64,000 nt of DNA. It comes from Aporrectodea caliginosa. Taxonomy: Eukaryota > Annelida > Clitellata > Crassiclitellata > Lumbricidae. Of the stretch, positions 23,113 through 35,712 are shown piece after piece. The translations under genes and the position numbers were made by a program. The stretch is taken from contig JACEVL010000019.1 in NCBI GenBank assembly GCA_020284085.1, positions 3,773,997 through 3,837,996 on the forward strand, read 5' to 3'. Numbering within the stretch: position 1 is the first letter of the stretch; each line of letters starts with the position of its first letter. The notes beneath the pieces are model-generated. The model saw only the letters and a list, made by a program, of their open reading frames with translations, had not been told where the DNA came from and did not search any database.

Positions 23113-23827
23113 AAAAAAGAATGTAATATATTACTTTGACTTTCTTGTAAATGGTTGGTAGGCCTATATTACACTATAGATATTGCAGAATGCCTGTACT
23201 ATAAATTATGCTGATGTTCTTGTAAATTCTTTCAATATTACGTTACAATTATTCTTATACTGTAGACCTCGCAAAATGATTTGATGAGTTTCAGAATGCT
23301 TTTATATGATAAGAGTAACCAAAGAAATGATCAACAGCTGATTTGTGAAGAAAGCTAACAGTAAAGAGGAAACTGTTCGCTTTTTATTTTTATTTATTGT
23401 CTTTCTGTATTGTTCGTTGCATGTATTTTACCTGTATCATAATTTAGTAGCTCGGATTTTCGTTATCCAATGGAAGTAACTATTTACAACAACGGATTAT
23501 ATTGCAATATGTGAGCGTGTGCCTTCCATTAATAATAATATGCATGTACGATTGTTTTTATACATATGTATACATTTACCATATTTTAGATAGGCATATA
23601 TACATATATTATGCATCTACTTTCAGTTTATATATATATATATATAATAATAATAATTTTATTACATATAAGATATTTATGTGAGCCTATGTCAGGGCAT
23701 AATCGTGTGTATCTATTAAGAGTTCACACATACATACACACACTTGCACACATATCATACACACACACACACACACACACAATTATATATGAATATATGT
23801 ATGTGCATATTTATATATATCTATATA

Positions 23828-23858
<31 letters not shown>

Positions 23859-24239
23859 CACCAAATATAATTTGATTACACAATTATATACACAGAGATG
23901 GTGATATTAAGCACTAAAAGAACAAAGCATGCTGTTAGATCGTTTATCTCATTATAAAAACAACAGAACAAAATAGGATTACTGCATGAGATTCAATTTA
24001 AAAAATGATTCATGGTCTGAGAACATGCATGATGATAACACGATTTGAAAAATAAGAAAGTTTACATTACCTACTGTTCGTATGAGTTCTGCTGCAAAAA
24101 TTTCTTGTTCTCAAAATAACAAGTTGATTGTAACTCTGTCATGAACTAACACGAAAGGTAACACAAATATTATGCGTTCAAAAATTAAAATTAATATTCA
24201 ACCATACTATGTGTTTGATAATAGTAGTTTGCAAGCGGG
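23111..24239. other. No gene; TA and AC simple repeats at 23620-23860
   Basis: (TA)n near 23628-23645 and 23815-23858, (AC)n at 23757-23780. The remainder is AT-rich and unrecognised. Confidence 0.5.
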
Positions 24240-24320
24240 TCAGGGTAGACGATTCGTTAGAGCGTTCTCTTTATTCACCTTTAAAACGTTGTCAACCGAT
24301 GCTATAAGAGCATGGCACAA
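24240..24320 (+). repeat. Dispersed LINE 3' block
   Basis: CACCTTTAAAACGTTGTCAA with CGATGCTATAAG after it, the spacing seen at 25240, 55862, 58630 and 63470. Confidence 0.5.
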
Positions 24321-24479
24321 AATTCCGGGAAGTTAAGTGGTTCGCATATATATACAATGTCGTAGCTATGGGAATGTTTTGGGTGTTTGAGCACCACCGG
24401 AAATTAAATAATGTAAAAACGAAAAAATGCATTTACTAACACACGGTATAAGAACTAGGAGGACTCTTAATCTTATTAA

Positions 24480-24790
24480 TGGGGGGAGCGGCCGATAGCG
24501 CATTGGATAACATCTGGCACAGAGAGCGAGAGGTACCGAGTTCGAGCCCCGTTATAGAGAGCCAGAGGTACTGAGTTCGAGCCCCGTAGGAGAGACATGC
24601 TTTGTAGGCTGCTATTAGCGCCGTGTATTGTAGACCGTCTGTTCTGTTAGTATTTAAGATTGATGTCTTCTGTCATTTGCGTTCTTGTGAATTGACGGCA
24701 CCAACTGCATAACTGTAAACTGTACCGGTTGCGATGTGTCAACCGGATTGTTTCAATAAAGGAAGAATTATTATTATTATATTATTATAC
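24480..24790 (+). mobile_element. tRNA-derived SINE with duplicated B-box region
   Basis: Head GCGGCCGATAGCGCATTGGA, then B box GAGTTCGAGCCCC. A 36-bp segment containing the B box is tandemly duplicated (24530 and 24567). The body includes TTTGTAGGCTGCTATTAGC and CGGTTGCGATGTG. It ends TTCAATAAAGGAAGAATT plus a TTA run. A minus-strand relative lies at 58000-58200. Confidence 0.75.
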
Positions 24791-25300
24791 ATTTTAACTG
24801 ATGCGGTTCTACAGAGCCGTTGTAGCAGCTTCTCAAATAGCGCTTGTGTAATAGGTGCTACTTACTTTACTTGAATGCATATTTTCAGGCTGACGTAACG
24901 TCATTCACAAGGCTGGGCTAAATGTTTAAGTTTATAATAAATATTGGCGATAAAGCGTATATAATGTAGTCTACACGGCTAGTGTTATAAGTAAGTAAGT
25001 AAGTAAGTACCTGCTTTATTGAACCGCCTGCAAACGCAGTGTAAAATATAGTATATTAGTTTATTTAAATTTACGCAATCAGGGATGACTGCCGACGGAA
25101 CCAGCTCCATAAACTGTAAATCCATCAACTCCGCCACTGCTTGTACTCTGGCATTGCCAGTCTCAAGCCTGGATGAAGGAGGAGGGCAAAATAAGTTAAC
25201 TACTACTGCCGCTTATGTATAGAGCGCTCCCTTTAAACACCTTTAGGGCATTGTTCACTGATGCTATATAAGCCTGGGACACGGGCGTCAATCGATTAAT
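24791..25300. repeat. Retroposon tail, SR1 fragment and LINE block
   Basis: 24992-25040: an inverted (TTAC)n tail (AAGTAAGT, then CTGCTTTATTGAACCGCC). 25128-25195: SR1 truncated after GGAGGAGGGC. 25235-25280: ACACCTTTAGGGCATTG with GATGCTATATAAG. Confidence 0.55.
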
Positions 25301-25380
25301 ACCTCAAAGCCCGTTGACTACGTCAATTATTGGTTAGCGCGCTCCCCTTGTAGCGCTGATAGGACTGTAGAGGTTCGAAC

Positions 25381-26692
25381 TAGAGAGTGACATGGGGAAT
25401 TTCCCCGCGGGAAAAAACCGCGGTAATGGGGACAACAATTGCGGTTATACCGCGTTAATGCGGAATGAGCCGACAATAAAACCGCCGTGATGATAAGGAG
25501 ATTTTTTTATTTCCTGAAGCCTACTAGTCAGAAATAGTCAGGACTTGGTTAACCCCTTAGCTGCCGTATTGACGAGCGGTGCTCGTCATGCATTATCTGT
25601 ATGCTGTGTGCCCTTATGACGAGCGGCGCTCGTCATACATACAGTCACCACTATGCTTAGTGTGGCACTGTAGGCAACTCAATATTATTCAAAGCCTAGG
25701 CACATGAAAGTCAGTAGAGTATATTCTGATATGTTTGGTCTACTATTGGGCTATTTTTGTGCTCTATTTGTAAAGCTGATGTCAGTGCTAGAAGTGCTAA
25801 ATGTGTTGCGCGTTTTTAGGTGTTTTATCACAGATGCTTTGCAGTTACTACTCGTATTTTATTATGATAACGTTCGACATTTTTCGATAACTGTTGACAA
25901 TTTTACATGGCTGCAAAGGGGTACGTTAGAAGACCGCGATTTTAGTGTCGTGTTTGTTCCAAGAAAGCAGTGGCTCGGAAAGTGTTTGAAAGTTGTGTAG
26001 CCTATCCAGCCTCAGCCATGTACATACCTAAGGTTGATAAAGTTATACATTATATCCGATATCAGAGTATATCACTGTATTATTTTTATATCAATGATTG
26101 TTTTGAAGCATATCATACCAAAATAAAATTCTGGAAATATCATGTGGCTGAAATAATGACCCAGTCTGCAGGAGTTGCTCTGAACATTCAGTTACAAGTA
26201 CCCATACCTTTCTAGCATACTAGGTACTCAGTATCTATTGAAAATAAATGAGCAATAGCAATGTTCACATAAACATGATATTTTTAGTCTTATTATTACG
26301 GATTATAGTAATTTCTACAGTGAATGTAGCACAGAAACTACAACTGCAACAATAAAAAATATATCTTCGTTTTGGCTGTCGGCACACGAGGCTTTGTCTC
26401 ACCTATGATCGCTCGGCAGCTAAAGGGTTAATGTAAACTGTCGATAAGATAATAACAGAATAATTCAGTCAGCAATACAAATAACTTTGTAAGCTAAAAA
26501 ATGTAATTTTAAAATTTGAATTTTTGTTGAATGTGTTTTTGCGGGGAATGTGATGATCGTCCTTGGGGTCAAATGGGGCGGGGATGGGGACAAACCATGC
26601 GGGGATGGGGACAAACCATGCGGGGATGGGGAAGACTTACTTGTTGCGGGGTGGGGATAGGGACGAGATTGTATCCCGCGTGCCACTCTCTA
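25381..26692. mobile_element. hAT-2: non-autonomous hAT element inserted in a SINE B box
   Basis: Ends TAGAGAGTGACA and TGCCACTCTCTA form an inverted repeat with one mismatch. The 8-bp duplication GTTCGAAC lies at 25373-25380 and 26693-26700. The interior is CCCCGCGG-rich on the left and has GCGGGGATGGGGACAAACCAT repeats on the right. No transposase of its own is visible; element TTAA-A sits inside it. Confidence 0.85.
25553..26427. mobile_element. TTAA-A: piggyBac-like non-autonomous element
   Basis: TTAA lies at 25549-25552 and 26428-26431. Ends CCCCTTAGCTGCCG and CGGCAGCTAAAGGG are inverted repeats with one mismatch. Two short palindromes (GACGAGCGGTGCTCGTC near 25573 and ATGACGAGCGGCGCTCGTCA near 25617) lie just inside the left end. 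Plus frames at 25704-26215 have no domain I can identify. The TTAA duplication is the piggyBac signature; the superfamily is assigned on that alone. Confidence 0.75.
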
Positions 26693-26880
26693 GTTCGAAC
26701 CTTCTCTGATATAGACGCTTATTGTGCAGTGACCTTGAATAAGTCCTTCACTCACAGCTGCTCAGCGCCATCGATGCTCTGTGTAATGGTGGTGTGTGTA
26801 CTCTTAACTTTGGAAGTAGGGCAATATCAAAGTACAGTTGTACTGTATTGTCTTTAAACTACAGTTCTGTTGTATAGTAT

Positions 26881-28900
26881 TGTCTTCAAGCTATACCTTG
26901 TATTTTATTGTCTTCAAGCTACTGTTGTTTAGTATTTTTATTGTGTGGACGGCAGCGGACGAGCTAACCGTGGAAAATTATGTAATCGATGGGCACAGTT
27001 CTCTCATCTCCCGGCGTCAGGTTTCGAAAGCCAAGGTTGCAAAGCTATGGAGTAAAATTCCAAGGGATGCGCTGTTTATAAAGCACTGTATACTAAGTGA
27101 GTTACTCAAGATGCGATATATCAAATGTCCGGATGCCCAAATGTACACATACTTCTTATATTGATTGAGTAATTTATTAATTCATTCATTAATCGATTTA
27201 TCTAGTTAATTAATTTATTGATTTAGTAATTTTGATTGGCATACTATAACGCTACATATAACCTACAGTAGTAGTTGGATAGGTTAATAATCAAGGGTAG
27301 CCTACACGTATGTTTGATGTCTCATCATGTTTGATCTACATGTATATATAAGTCGGGGAGACCGTAATTACATTTCGTTCTCCACGTCTAAGTACAGGGT
27401 GACGGGCAGCTACCAAGAGACCAGAGTTACGCTACCATGCAGAATATTTGTACATATATGTATATTGTATACGCACAGATGTGTATAAACGTATACGCAA
27501 TTAATAACTTCTATCGCGTCGCCGTCTAAGGTACACAGCATCACAGAGAGAGATCACTGGAAAAACAGATAAGTGGTTGAAATCTAGTTTGATCTTTTTA
27601 CGCTTCACCAAACCTGGCCTTAATTCGCTGATAGGATGGGACAAAATGAGGAAGTAGATAGCGTGATGACACAGCTAGTTACTGAAGCTCCAATGACCCA
27701 TACAGTCTTTGCACAGTTGTCCACTTGTGGAGCTACTATAGCTAATATAACAGGTGCTTTCGGATAAGTTTTGGTACCTTAAAAGGCGTGGCACACATTC
27801 GAACAGCGGTTGTGAAGGATCTCATCCTATCAGTACATTGAAATTGCGCGGGATCGAGTCATTACGGTCGCCATAGGAGCACATTTACATTGGAATAGGA
27901 GCAGAGAGTTGAAGCTACTAAACACTGTGTCGATTAGAAGGTGTAGTGTTTGGTACAGCGACGTACTATTGGAATGGCAGAGTATCGTAATATATGTATA
28001 TAATTCACCGCGCCACCGTCCCCGTACTTTGCTTCAATAGTATTAATTTACAGTGAGATTAGAGATAGGCGTCAAACTTTTGGCCGAAATTCTAGACATA
28101 TTTATTAGCTTCATAGACAGAATTTTTGGATACTATGACAGAATTTTTGGATACTATGCGGATCGGATTTGCGATACGACCAGTACATGGCGGCTGCTTG
28201 CAACGGGAAAGTTCGCAATGGTGAGTGAATACTTTAAACAACGTACTTTTTTCCAGGGTGATTCTCCTTACAGATTTTATTTTAGTTATAGTAACAGTTA
28301 TAATTAATGGATTTTCATTTAAGTTACAGTTATAGTTATTAATTTTTTTAGTTACAGTCATAGTTATAGTTACTGGATTTTTATTTTAGTTACTATACTT
28401 GGTTACAATAATTAAGGCTACAAACAAAATTGTGCGTATTCACACGCTGTTTCACGATTTGCTCAGAGTTTCGAAAGACTTTGAAGAATGGGCGCATTCG
28501 TCATGAATAGGCTACATGACGCTCCAAATTCACCGACAAATTGCATAATAAAAAACCAATAATTAAAGTTACTGGAACTGACAGACGAATGGTGATGCCT
28601 GTGTCAATATAGAAGGCAATTTCATATTAATTTTACTGATGTGTTAACAAATACACAGAGAGCAGGAAAGCAATGAATGATTGATTCAGTACAACGCGTG
28701 CAGACAATTCAGTCATAACAATAATTTCTCTAAGTAGTCTGTCTTGAACATTCAATTTAACTCGGTTGACCCTGGTTCACAGCGTTTCTTTCTTTCGAAA
28801 CACTGTGCTATGGTTGACTCGACAGTGGAACAGTGGGCGGATGGCTTACCAAGCTCTGTAAACAGTTACATGTACAACATGCAGCTAGAGTGTATTTTAT
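26881..28900. other. No gene recognised
   Basis: Contains a TAAT-rich stretch at 27170-27240, a 20-bp tandem duplication (CAGAATTTTTGGATACTATG) at 28119-28159, and a TTATAGTTACAGTTA-rich stretch at 28270-28410. Frames at 26838-27164 and 28744-28926 lack a family signature. Confidence 0.4.
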
Positions 28901-29580
28901 ACTTGCACAAACAGAAACACCAGTAATACATACTTAATCATCATGCAAACGCAAAAATTCATTAATGTTATCTGTTAATAGCCATTACAGAGTGATCTGA
29001 CAGCCCTGTTTTGAATTTTTGTTTTCACTAGCAGCCTAAAAAGCAAATTACCCTAACGAAAATTATATCAGCTGTAACAACACTCATTCTCTTAAATTTA
29101 TTATTCCTCGGTCTCGTAACTTGCACAAACAGAAACACCAGTAAATACATAACACATGCTAATATTTCTATTATTAATGACACCTAATAGCAATGGGAGA
29201 GTGATCTGTAAACCCCGTTTTGAATTCACCAAACGCATTGAAACAACACCCATTGGCAAATTAACCCTAACGAAAATTATATCAGCGAGAGGTAACGAAC
29301 ACTCATTCTCTTAAATTTATTATTCCTCAGTCTCGTTCTGTTAGTAGAAATATTGCATCATAGCAGCACGGTACAGTGAAGCACTCTTATTAAATACATG
29401 ACACATAGAAATTATATTATATTATTATTATTATGACACCTAGGAATTAATGGGATTACGTTGTAAAGCCCGCAAAAGTCACCAAACGCATTGATAACAT
29501 ACACCCATTGGCACAATTAAGTAATGTTAATATTACTACACACTATTATCTCACCAGTTTCGATTATCTTCGCCGAGTTC
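28901..29580. repeat. Three diverged tandem copies of about 220 bp
   Basis: Units near 28901-29110, 29120-29335 and 29390-29575. Copies 1 and 2 share CTTGCACAAACAGAAACACC, TACCCTAACGAAAATTATAT-like and CTCTTAAATTTATTATTCCT. Copy 3 shares the CACCAAACGCATTGA and ACACCCATTGGCA parts with copy 2. Confidence 0.65.
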
Positions 29581-30731
29581 CTTGTTCACACCTCTTTCTA
29601 TCACTCTCTGCAGCGCTGACTTCTTTGTATGTTGGTGGGTGGTGATACTGAGGTGATCGAGTAGATCAGTCGTGTTTTCACCGGCTGTGAGACGGCCACA
29701 TAACCTCCCTTCATTAACCCATTAGTGCCAAAAGTTGTAAAACTGAACAGATTGAGTTATAGTTTCAGTAATCTCAACAACTGAGCGCAGTAACATTGCT
29801 GACAACTTATTTATTGGTACCTGGTTCGATATGAGTATTTTACATACTGTCCCAGTTATAACCATAACTTAGGTTTTTGTCACAGAACGAAGCCTCTTAG
29901 CTATTTCATACAATATTTCCAGAATGTTTTGATAATTTTTCACATTTATATACTATATGAGGTTGATTGTAATAATAAACTTCACATTTATAAAGTGCTA
30001 TTCTATAGCTAAGTGCAAGGCATCTGCTGTTCATGAACGTTTTATGCAGTACAAGAGCACTTGCGACAATCAGGATAAAGGCCTGCATCATATTGCTCAA
30101 GCCTTGCAATGTCAGTTTTGTCTTCTCGTATAATCTAGTGATTGCTAGCATCGTACCGTACATCAGAGAGTACTGCAGAAGCATGTCGACCTTGAACAGA
30201 TGGCACACCATGCCAATTGAACAGTCGACTGAAGTCGAGCAAACTGTTACCGCCACCCTAAACTTTACGAGAGAGATATCATGAGTTGACCACTGTTACG
30301 TCAAAGAGGTAGACAAAGGTTGACCATCACCACCCATTGCCTGATCCTTAGTCTGCAACAAGCAACCTGCTGATCGTACTTATCAACACCATGCACCGTG
30401 ACCTTGATTGTAGATGTGGAACATGGGAGGTTGCGAAACCCAAATTCACTTTCTTCTGGGGCCGATGCTCACACAAGTTTTGTCTCTGTGGCCCCAGGGC
30501 AGGGGCATGCTCACACAACTTTTGGAAACATTAATACTATATGAAAGCAACAAAGTCATGGACACCGGAAACCTTACTCTTTGGGCCTGAACGGTACAAC
30601 AGGTGCCTTAATGTGGTCGATGAAAGCTGGAGGTCGGCGGAGGAACTCCTGATGTGACACGCGCAATTTATCATCCTAAAAGACTGGACAGCGAGCGGCT
30701 GCAGACTGGACATCTGAGTACTAAGACAGCT

Positions 30732-30732
<1 letters not shown>

Positions 30733-30777
<45 letters not shown>
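30733..30777. repeat. (AT)n microsatellite
   Basis: Pure TA run. Confidence 0.95.
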
Positions 30778-31369
30778 TATATACATATATATATGCCTAC
30801 TATTCAGTGTGTGGGCTCTGAGAGTGCGAGAAGAAATGGAGGCTGGATCAGTTCTTCTAGAGACTCCATTCGAATGTAGGCTGTATACGTTCGATTACAA
30901 TTAATTTTGAATAGGCCTAAATAAAATTGATAAATAAAGACAGTGCTGCAATGTCTAGCGGACCGCCTTTGAAATCATTTAAACGGTCTTATCTGTCGTT
31001 TTCGAAGGCATCAGCAGGGAAGTGTGATGGTAAGTACATCTAAACAAGTGCAGACTACTTTCACTTTTGAGTTTGCATTTCACATATATTATACAAACAG
31101 TTTGCCACAGCATAATTCTGTGCATAAGAATATGTTTACAAATGGCATTATAGATGACCAATTCCTGTAAATTTCATTTTCTTCCACGCAAAAAGCCGTC
31201 TTGGTATAGCATTTTAAAATTTATAATCTCAATCGTAATCGTTTTCTCGAGATTTACTAAGCGCCCACAAAAGCTAAGTCGCTGGAACCAGCTTATTCAC
31301 AGGCGCTCAGTCAAAACAATATATAATTGTAAACAAAATCGATATAACCATGTGCACAGTGTCAAGACC

Positions 31370-31428
31370 CAAAGGCCTCTTATGGTGTTCAGGCCTCTTA
31401 TGGTGTTCAGGCCTCTTATGGTGTTCAG
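31370..31428. repeat. 18-bp tandem repeat, three copies
   Basis: Unit AGGCCTCTTATGGTGTTC, three consecutive copies with no change. Confidence 0.9.
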
Positions 31429-31429
31429 T

Positions 31430-31645
31430 GGATGTTGTTTAGAATTGAAGTGCAAGTGAAGCAAGAAGAGGAGGAATAAGATTTGTGAAAGAGCAGTCTT
31501 TTCAGCGAGAGACCTGTGGAGAGATAGCAAGACTGAAAGAGGTGAGGCTTTGGTGAGTTCGTATACGAAGGATCTGATATTTTTCGTAATTCTGGCGGGA
31601 ATTTCTTCCAGAGAGACAGAACTGCTATGGTATATATGAAGCGAT
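31430..31645 (-). pseudogene. LINE RT C-terminal fragment
   Basis: Minus-strand words LWKKFPPELRKISDPSY and FHKSYSS, in shifting frames, resemble the W..LP.ELR.ISDPSY ... LFHKSYS end of L2-type LINEs. Frameshifted and truncated. Confidence 0.6.
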
Positions 31646-32004
31646 TTGTAAATTTTAGCAATGAGGTGACTGATGGTGCAGGGGGTGGGAAGTGTTAGGG
31701 CGGAAGAGGAGCGGGTTGAGCGGAGTGGTTGGACTGTGAATAACAGTTAGCCTACTGACGAATATAGGAGAAATGGATACGTAGAAATGGATAGTGACAT
31801 TGTTTGTAATGGATAATTTTATCCACTTCAAATCTGTACGTGGCTGAGGTTGGCTCACACAACTTTTAAGCACTTCCCGGGCCACTGGGTCGGGCACTAA
31901 TGGGTTAACGTCAACACTCCTAATGATGCACGAACTTGAAAACACCGTATACTTGAAATGACTGCAGAGAGCATTCTCACGCTTGCGGCCGCGCAAGGTC
32001 TTAA

Positions 32005-32859
32005 CCTTCGGGCTACCAGGGGGTGGTTGCCACCCCTTTAGGTTTTTTCATCTCAAACTTTTTCCGTATGGAATAAAAATTTGACCTTTTAGGTAGCTCT
32101 AGGGGTTCATTTACACACGTTTTGAGGTAAAATGTGAGATGATACAGTTCAAAAGTTATACCCAATATACCCGAGGAGACAGAGGGGTGGATACACCCCT
32201 AGATTTTCGACTATATCTTATCCGTCATTTAATATTTACCATTCTATAGAGGGAATGTGGGGCTACATTTCTATGGTCACTGAGTTGACCTGAGACAACC
32301 GGAAGTGCTCAAAATAAATAATAATACGCATATGCGTGAAAAATGGCTGAATGGAAACTCCCCCTTAGTTTTTTATCTGTAGCGTATTCATTTATCTTCC
32401 TGGAAGAGAAACAAAGATACCATTCTTTAGAGGGAATGAAGGGCTTCATTTGCATACCTACATCTTTGTCTTTTTAATACCACAAATAAATAATAATACG
32501 CGTAATCTGTGTGAAAATGGCTGAATACAGCATTACAACGTAAACCGATATATATGTATGAATATATATGTATGGATGTACATTTATACTATATAAACAT
32601 GTGTAATGATTTTGTGTATCTTTATACATAGATTAGTTTCAAAACACACATAATCTTATATTTGTTTGTCCAAAAGTTGTACGCAATAATATACAATATT
32701 GCAAATTAATACTTGAAATGACTGTAATTTCGAGAGAGCATTTAATGTACAACTAAATATACCATTCTGTGCGAAATGAATGCTGCAATGCAATGGAAAT
32801 CCAGGGGGGTGGTAACCACCCCCTTTTGGTAGTCCGTGTTACAAAAAAAAGCCCTAGGG
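32005..32859. mobile_element. TTAA-C: piggyBac-like non-autonomous element
   Basis: TTAA at 32001-32004 and 32860-32863. Outer ends CCTTCGGGCT and AGCCCTAGGG are inverted repeats with two mismatches. Palindromes GGGGTGGTTGCCACCCC (32020-32036), AGGGGTGGATACACCCCT (32183-32200) and GGGGGTGGTAACCACCCCC (32805-32823) lie at both ends. An internal duplication links about 32240-32355 with 32420-32530 (AGAGGGAATG, AATAAATAATAATACGC, AAAATGGCTGAAT). Confidence 0.75.
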
Positions 32860-32983
32860 TTAAGATACATTTTTACTACAAGAATACTGACTACTAATTT
32901 GCGCTAGTCAACTTTGGTCGCAATTGCATAGAAACGTTACAAAATAGCCAATAATAAAATGCGCCATCACTACTTGGTTACTT

Positions 32984-33337
32984 CACAAATAAAAATCCGG
33001 GGCGAACATAGGTTATAATTTATAACGCATTTTAACGTTCTTATTTATGTCGATATTGCACTTCTATTTTTCTGCATTAACAAATATAATGATGAATTTT
33101 CGTAATTGTTATTGTTATTTTCGTTATAGTTAATGATATTTTTTAGTTACAGTTATTGTTAACGTTAACGAAATCATTTTATTTTCGTTAGCGAGCATTT
33201 TCGTTACCGTTGTCGTTACACTGCTTTTCCCAGTTCATGGGGCGCTCGATAGTTTTCTGGTTAAGGTACAACAGCAACTAAACCTTTGGGTGCCAGAAAC
33301 TGTGCCAACATCACAAATAAAAATCCGGGGCGAACAT
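32984..33337. repeat. 26-bp direct repeats 302 bp apart
   Basis: An identical 26-bp sequence (starting CACAAATAAAAATCCGGGG) is at 32984-33009 and 33312-33337. The segment between has TTAACGTTAACGAAATC and TTCGTTA words. It may be an insertion with a long target duplication or a local duplication. Confidence 0.6.
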
Positions 33338-33489
33338 GTCATCTTCAGCTGTCGCCATCTTCAGCTGTCGACGGGAATCCGTTGGTTGGTTCCTCGTGTG
33401 TGCGTGGGCCAGCCACTGGTGACTCTTCTAGCTTACTCTGCATTGTTTTGTTAACTGATTTAATATATTCGTTTGTAATGACATTATGA

Positions 33490-33575
33490 CATTTAAGCAT
33501 GATAAAGGCTAGCGCAGAAAGCACCTCTGAGTAGATATCTTGAAGAGGCGCTATATAAATATTACATTACATAAC
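33490..33575 (+). mobile_element. SINE 3' end
   Basis: AAGCACCTCTGAGTAGATAT, then TTGAAGAGGCGCTATATAAA. This corresponds to the 3' end of the dimeric SINE family with a TATATAAAT ending. A TTACAT tail follows. Confidence 0.6.
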
Positions 33576-33659
33576 CTGTTTGTTTGTTTTGCTCAGTCGC
33601 TTATGTCAGTTGATTCTCGGTTTAAAACGTATCTTTTCATATTGCTTATCAACCATAGG

Positions 33660-34072
<413 letters not shown>

Positions 34073-34334
34073 CTACTGATTGACCTGATTACGGCTTGGT
34101 TTTGTGTGCCATCGCTTTGATGCCTTGCGCATTAGAAACAGCACGATAGAAGTTAATAATTATTTAACATCACGATTTTTGTAACCAACCTATAACAAAG
34201 TTAATAGTTTTAGCCTTTAAGTAATTGCTGCAATGTAGAGCAGATTACAACCTAGTTTCGTGATAAGTGTTCAAAAATGTTTACAAAACAGCACAGCAAC
34301 GAATTTCTGTGAACGTATTCGGCATTTCAGAAGT

Positions 34335-34480
34335 GCATACAAGACCATGCGACAGAACATCGATGGTGCTGAGCAATTGTGAGCGAATGACTTGCTCAAG
34401 ATCCCTGCACAGAATCCTTCTGCGTGGAGAAGGCTCGGCCACGCTCTCCGCGTTGCAGGGCGAGCGAGAGCTCTAATCAA
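34335..34480 (-). mobile_element. tRNA-derived SINE body
   Basis: On the plus strand GAACATCGATGGTGCTGAGC, AATTGTGAGCGAATGACTTG, the inverse of the 8163-8395 SINE body. The tRNA-like head is missing or too diverged. Confidence 0.6.
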
Positions 34481-34656
34481 TAGCGGGCCGTGTTCCGCAA
34501 ATAGATTTATATGTATAATTTGGCCCATAAATCATAAAATAATAAATGCTTTGGTTTGCCGCTACAATAACTATGCCCGGAGAACAGTCTGGCACCCCTA
34601 AATAATGAACTGACCCAGACACCCCTAAGGAATGATTTATCCCGCGTTCTCTATAC

Positions 34657-35483
34657 CGGTGCTTCTCAATCTTATTCGGCTTGGGAAACGTTTTCATATG
34701 AAAATTATTTTTTTCGTCGGACCTCCGACCCAATCTCATACACTGCTTGCCTGAAGACTCTATGCTGCTCGTGCCATAAAGTATGATGATTGTAAAGAAT
34801 GATTAAGTATATGCAATTTTAATCCATGAAAATTAGATTAGAAATTATATTAAATAAAATTTCTGAGCCCTTGTCTTCACACGGAGTTTGATTTATGATG
34901 TAACAACTAGGGCTGTTAACGATTACTTTTTTGATAGTTAACTATTTGCGAATTAAAGATTAATTACTAGTTAACTTTGACTAAGTGTATTCTTCAATAA
35001 GTAATGACAAATACAAAATTTATATTTTTCATTGTTTATCTGCTAATAGTTGTATTAATATTTAGTACTAGTTAGTAGTTAGTTAGTAGTTATTTGTTTA
35101 TACTAGATTCTTGTTTAAGTTTTTCAATTCAAATGTCTTCCTTCAACCAATTATACGTAAACAAACCAGATTGTTAACACTGCTAGGCTCTAGTGAGCAA
35201 AGTGTTTTGCTGACAATAATTATAACCGGCTGAGCTCAAACGTATCTCACACAGAACGGATGTCGCAGATATACACAGAACAGTTTGGATGGTTTTCGAT
35301 TAATCGTTAAAAATAAATGTAATCGTTGAAATTAATTAACGATTAATCGATTGATTAATCGTTAACTTCCGCAGCCCTAGTATAACAACTCATTCAAACA
35401 ACACTTATCCAATTTCTTCCCGGAACCCTTGTCTTCCCTTACGGAACTCTAGAGTTCCGCGGGACACACTTTGGGAAACGCTG
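34657..35483. mobile_element. hAT-3: degraded hAT element carrying hAT-4
   Basis: Left CGGTGCTTCTCAATC and right TTTGGGAAACGCTG resemble the CAGTG.TTCTCAA / TTGGGAAACGCTG ends of Charlie-like hAT elements. The flanks CTCTATAC and CTCTACTA match at only 5 of 8 positions, so this rests mainly on the termini. Confidence 0.4.
34907..35380. mobile_element. hAT-4: non-autonomous hAT element
   Basis: Ends CTAGGGCTG and CAGCCCTAG are a perfect inverted repeat, and TTAACGATTA / TAATCGTTAA follow inside. Flanks TGTAACAA (34899-34906) and TATAACAA (35381-35388) match 7 of 8. The interior is made of TTAACTAGTTA-like AT words and no frame. Confidence 0.85.
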
Positions 35484-35506
35484 CTCTACTACACGCGGTA
35501 TAGCGG

Positions 35507-35682
35507 CAGTGGCGGCGCCAGGATTTCAGATTTGGGGGGCTAAAGCTCAAAAAGCCATGGTAAGTTATTCCCATTGGGATGCGACGACCTTCTTTTTTGT
35601 TGCTTAAAACCTTTCCTTTTGGGGGGCTGAACCGCAGTTAGGGGGGGCTAAGCACCCCCTAGCCCCTCTGGCGCCGCCACTG
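35507..35682. mobile_element. hAT-5: 176-bp hAT MITE
   Basis: Ends CAGTGGCGGCGCCAG and CTGGCGCCGCCACTG are a perfect 15-bp inverted repeat. Flanks TATAGCGG (35499-35506) and TATAGTGG (35683-35690) match 7 of 8. The ends resemble those of the larger hAT-6 at 51572-53282, which may have mobilised it. Confidence 0.93.
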
Positions 35683-35712
35683 TATAGTGGGTGCCTTTCT
35701 CTTCTATTATTA

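Larger units (their letters stand above)
25328..26880 (+). mobile_element. tRNA-derived SINE split by a hAT element
   Basis: The head (TTGGTTAGCGCGCTCC ... GAGGTTCGAAC) at 25328-25380 continues at 26693 (GTTCGAACCTTCTCTGATAT) and on to TAAGTCCTTCACTCACAGC and CTCAGCGCCATCGATGCTC, as in the intact copy at 8163-8395. The split is exactly at the B box. Confidence 0.8.
29718..31904. mobile_element. TTAA-B: TTAA-flanked element with nested repeats
   Basis: TTAA at 29714-29717 and 31905-31908. Ends CCCATTAGTGCC and GGCACTAATGGG are a perfect 12-bp inverted repeat. A second end-like sequence (CACACAACTTTT with GGCCCCAGGGCAGGGGC) near 30475-30530 resembles the right end and suggests a composite. It holds a TA run, a LINE fragment and an 18-bp tandem repeat. 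Confidence 0.65.

Noticed and set aside
25704..26215. Transposase gene in TTAA-A
   Set aside because: The frames are open but show none of the piggyBac segments seen in TTAA-D.
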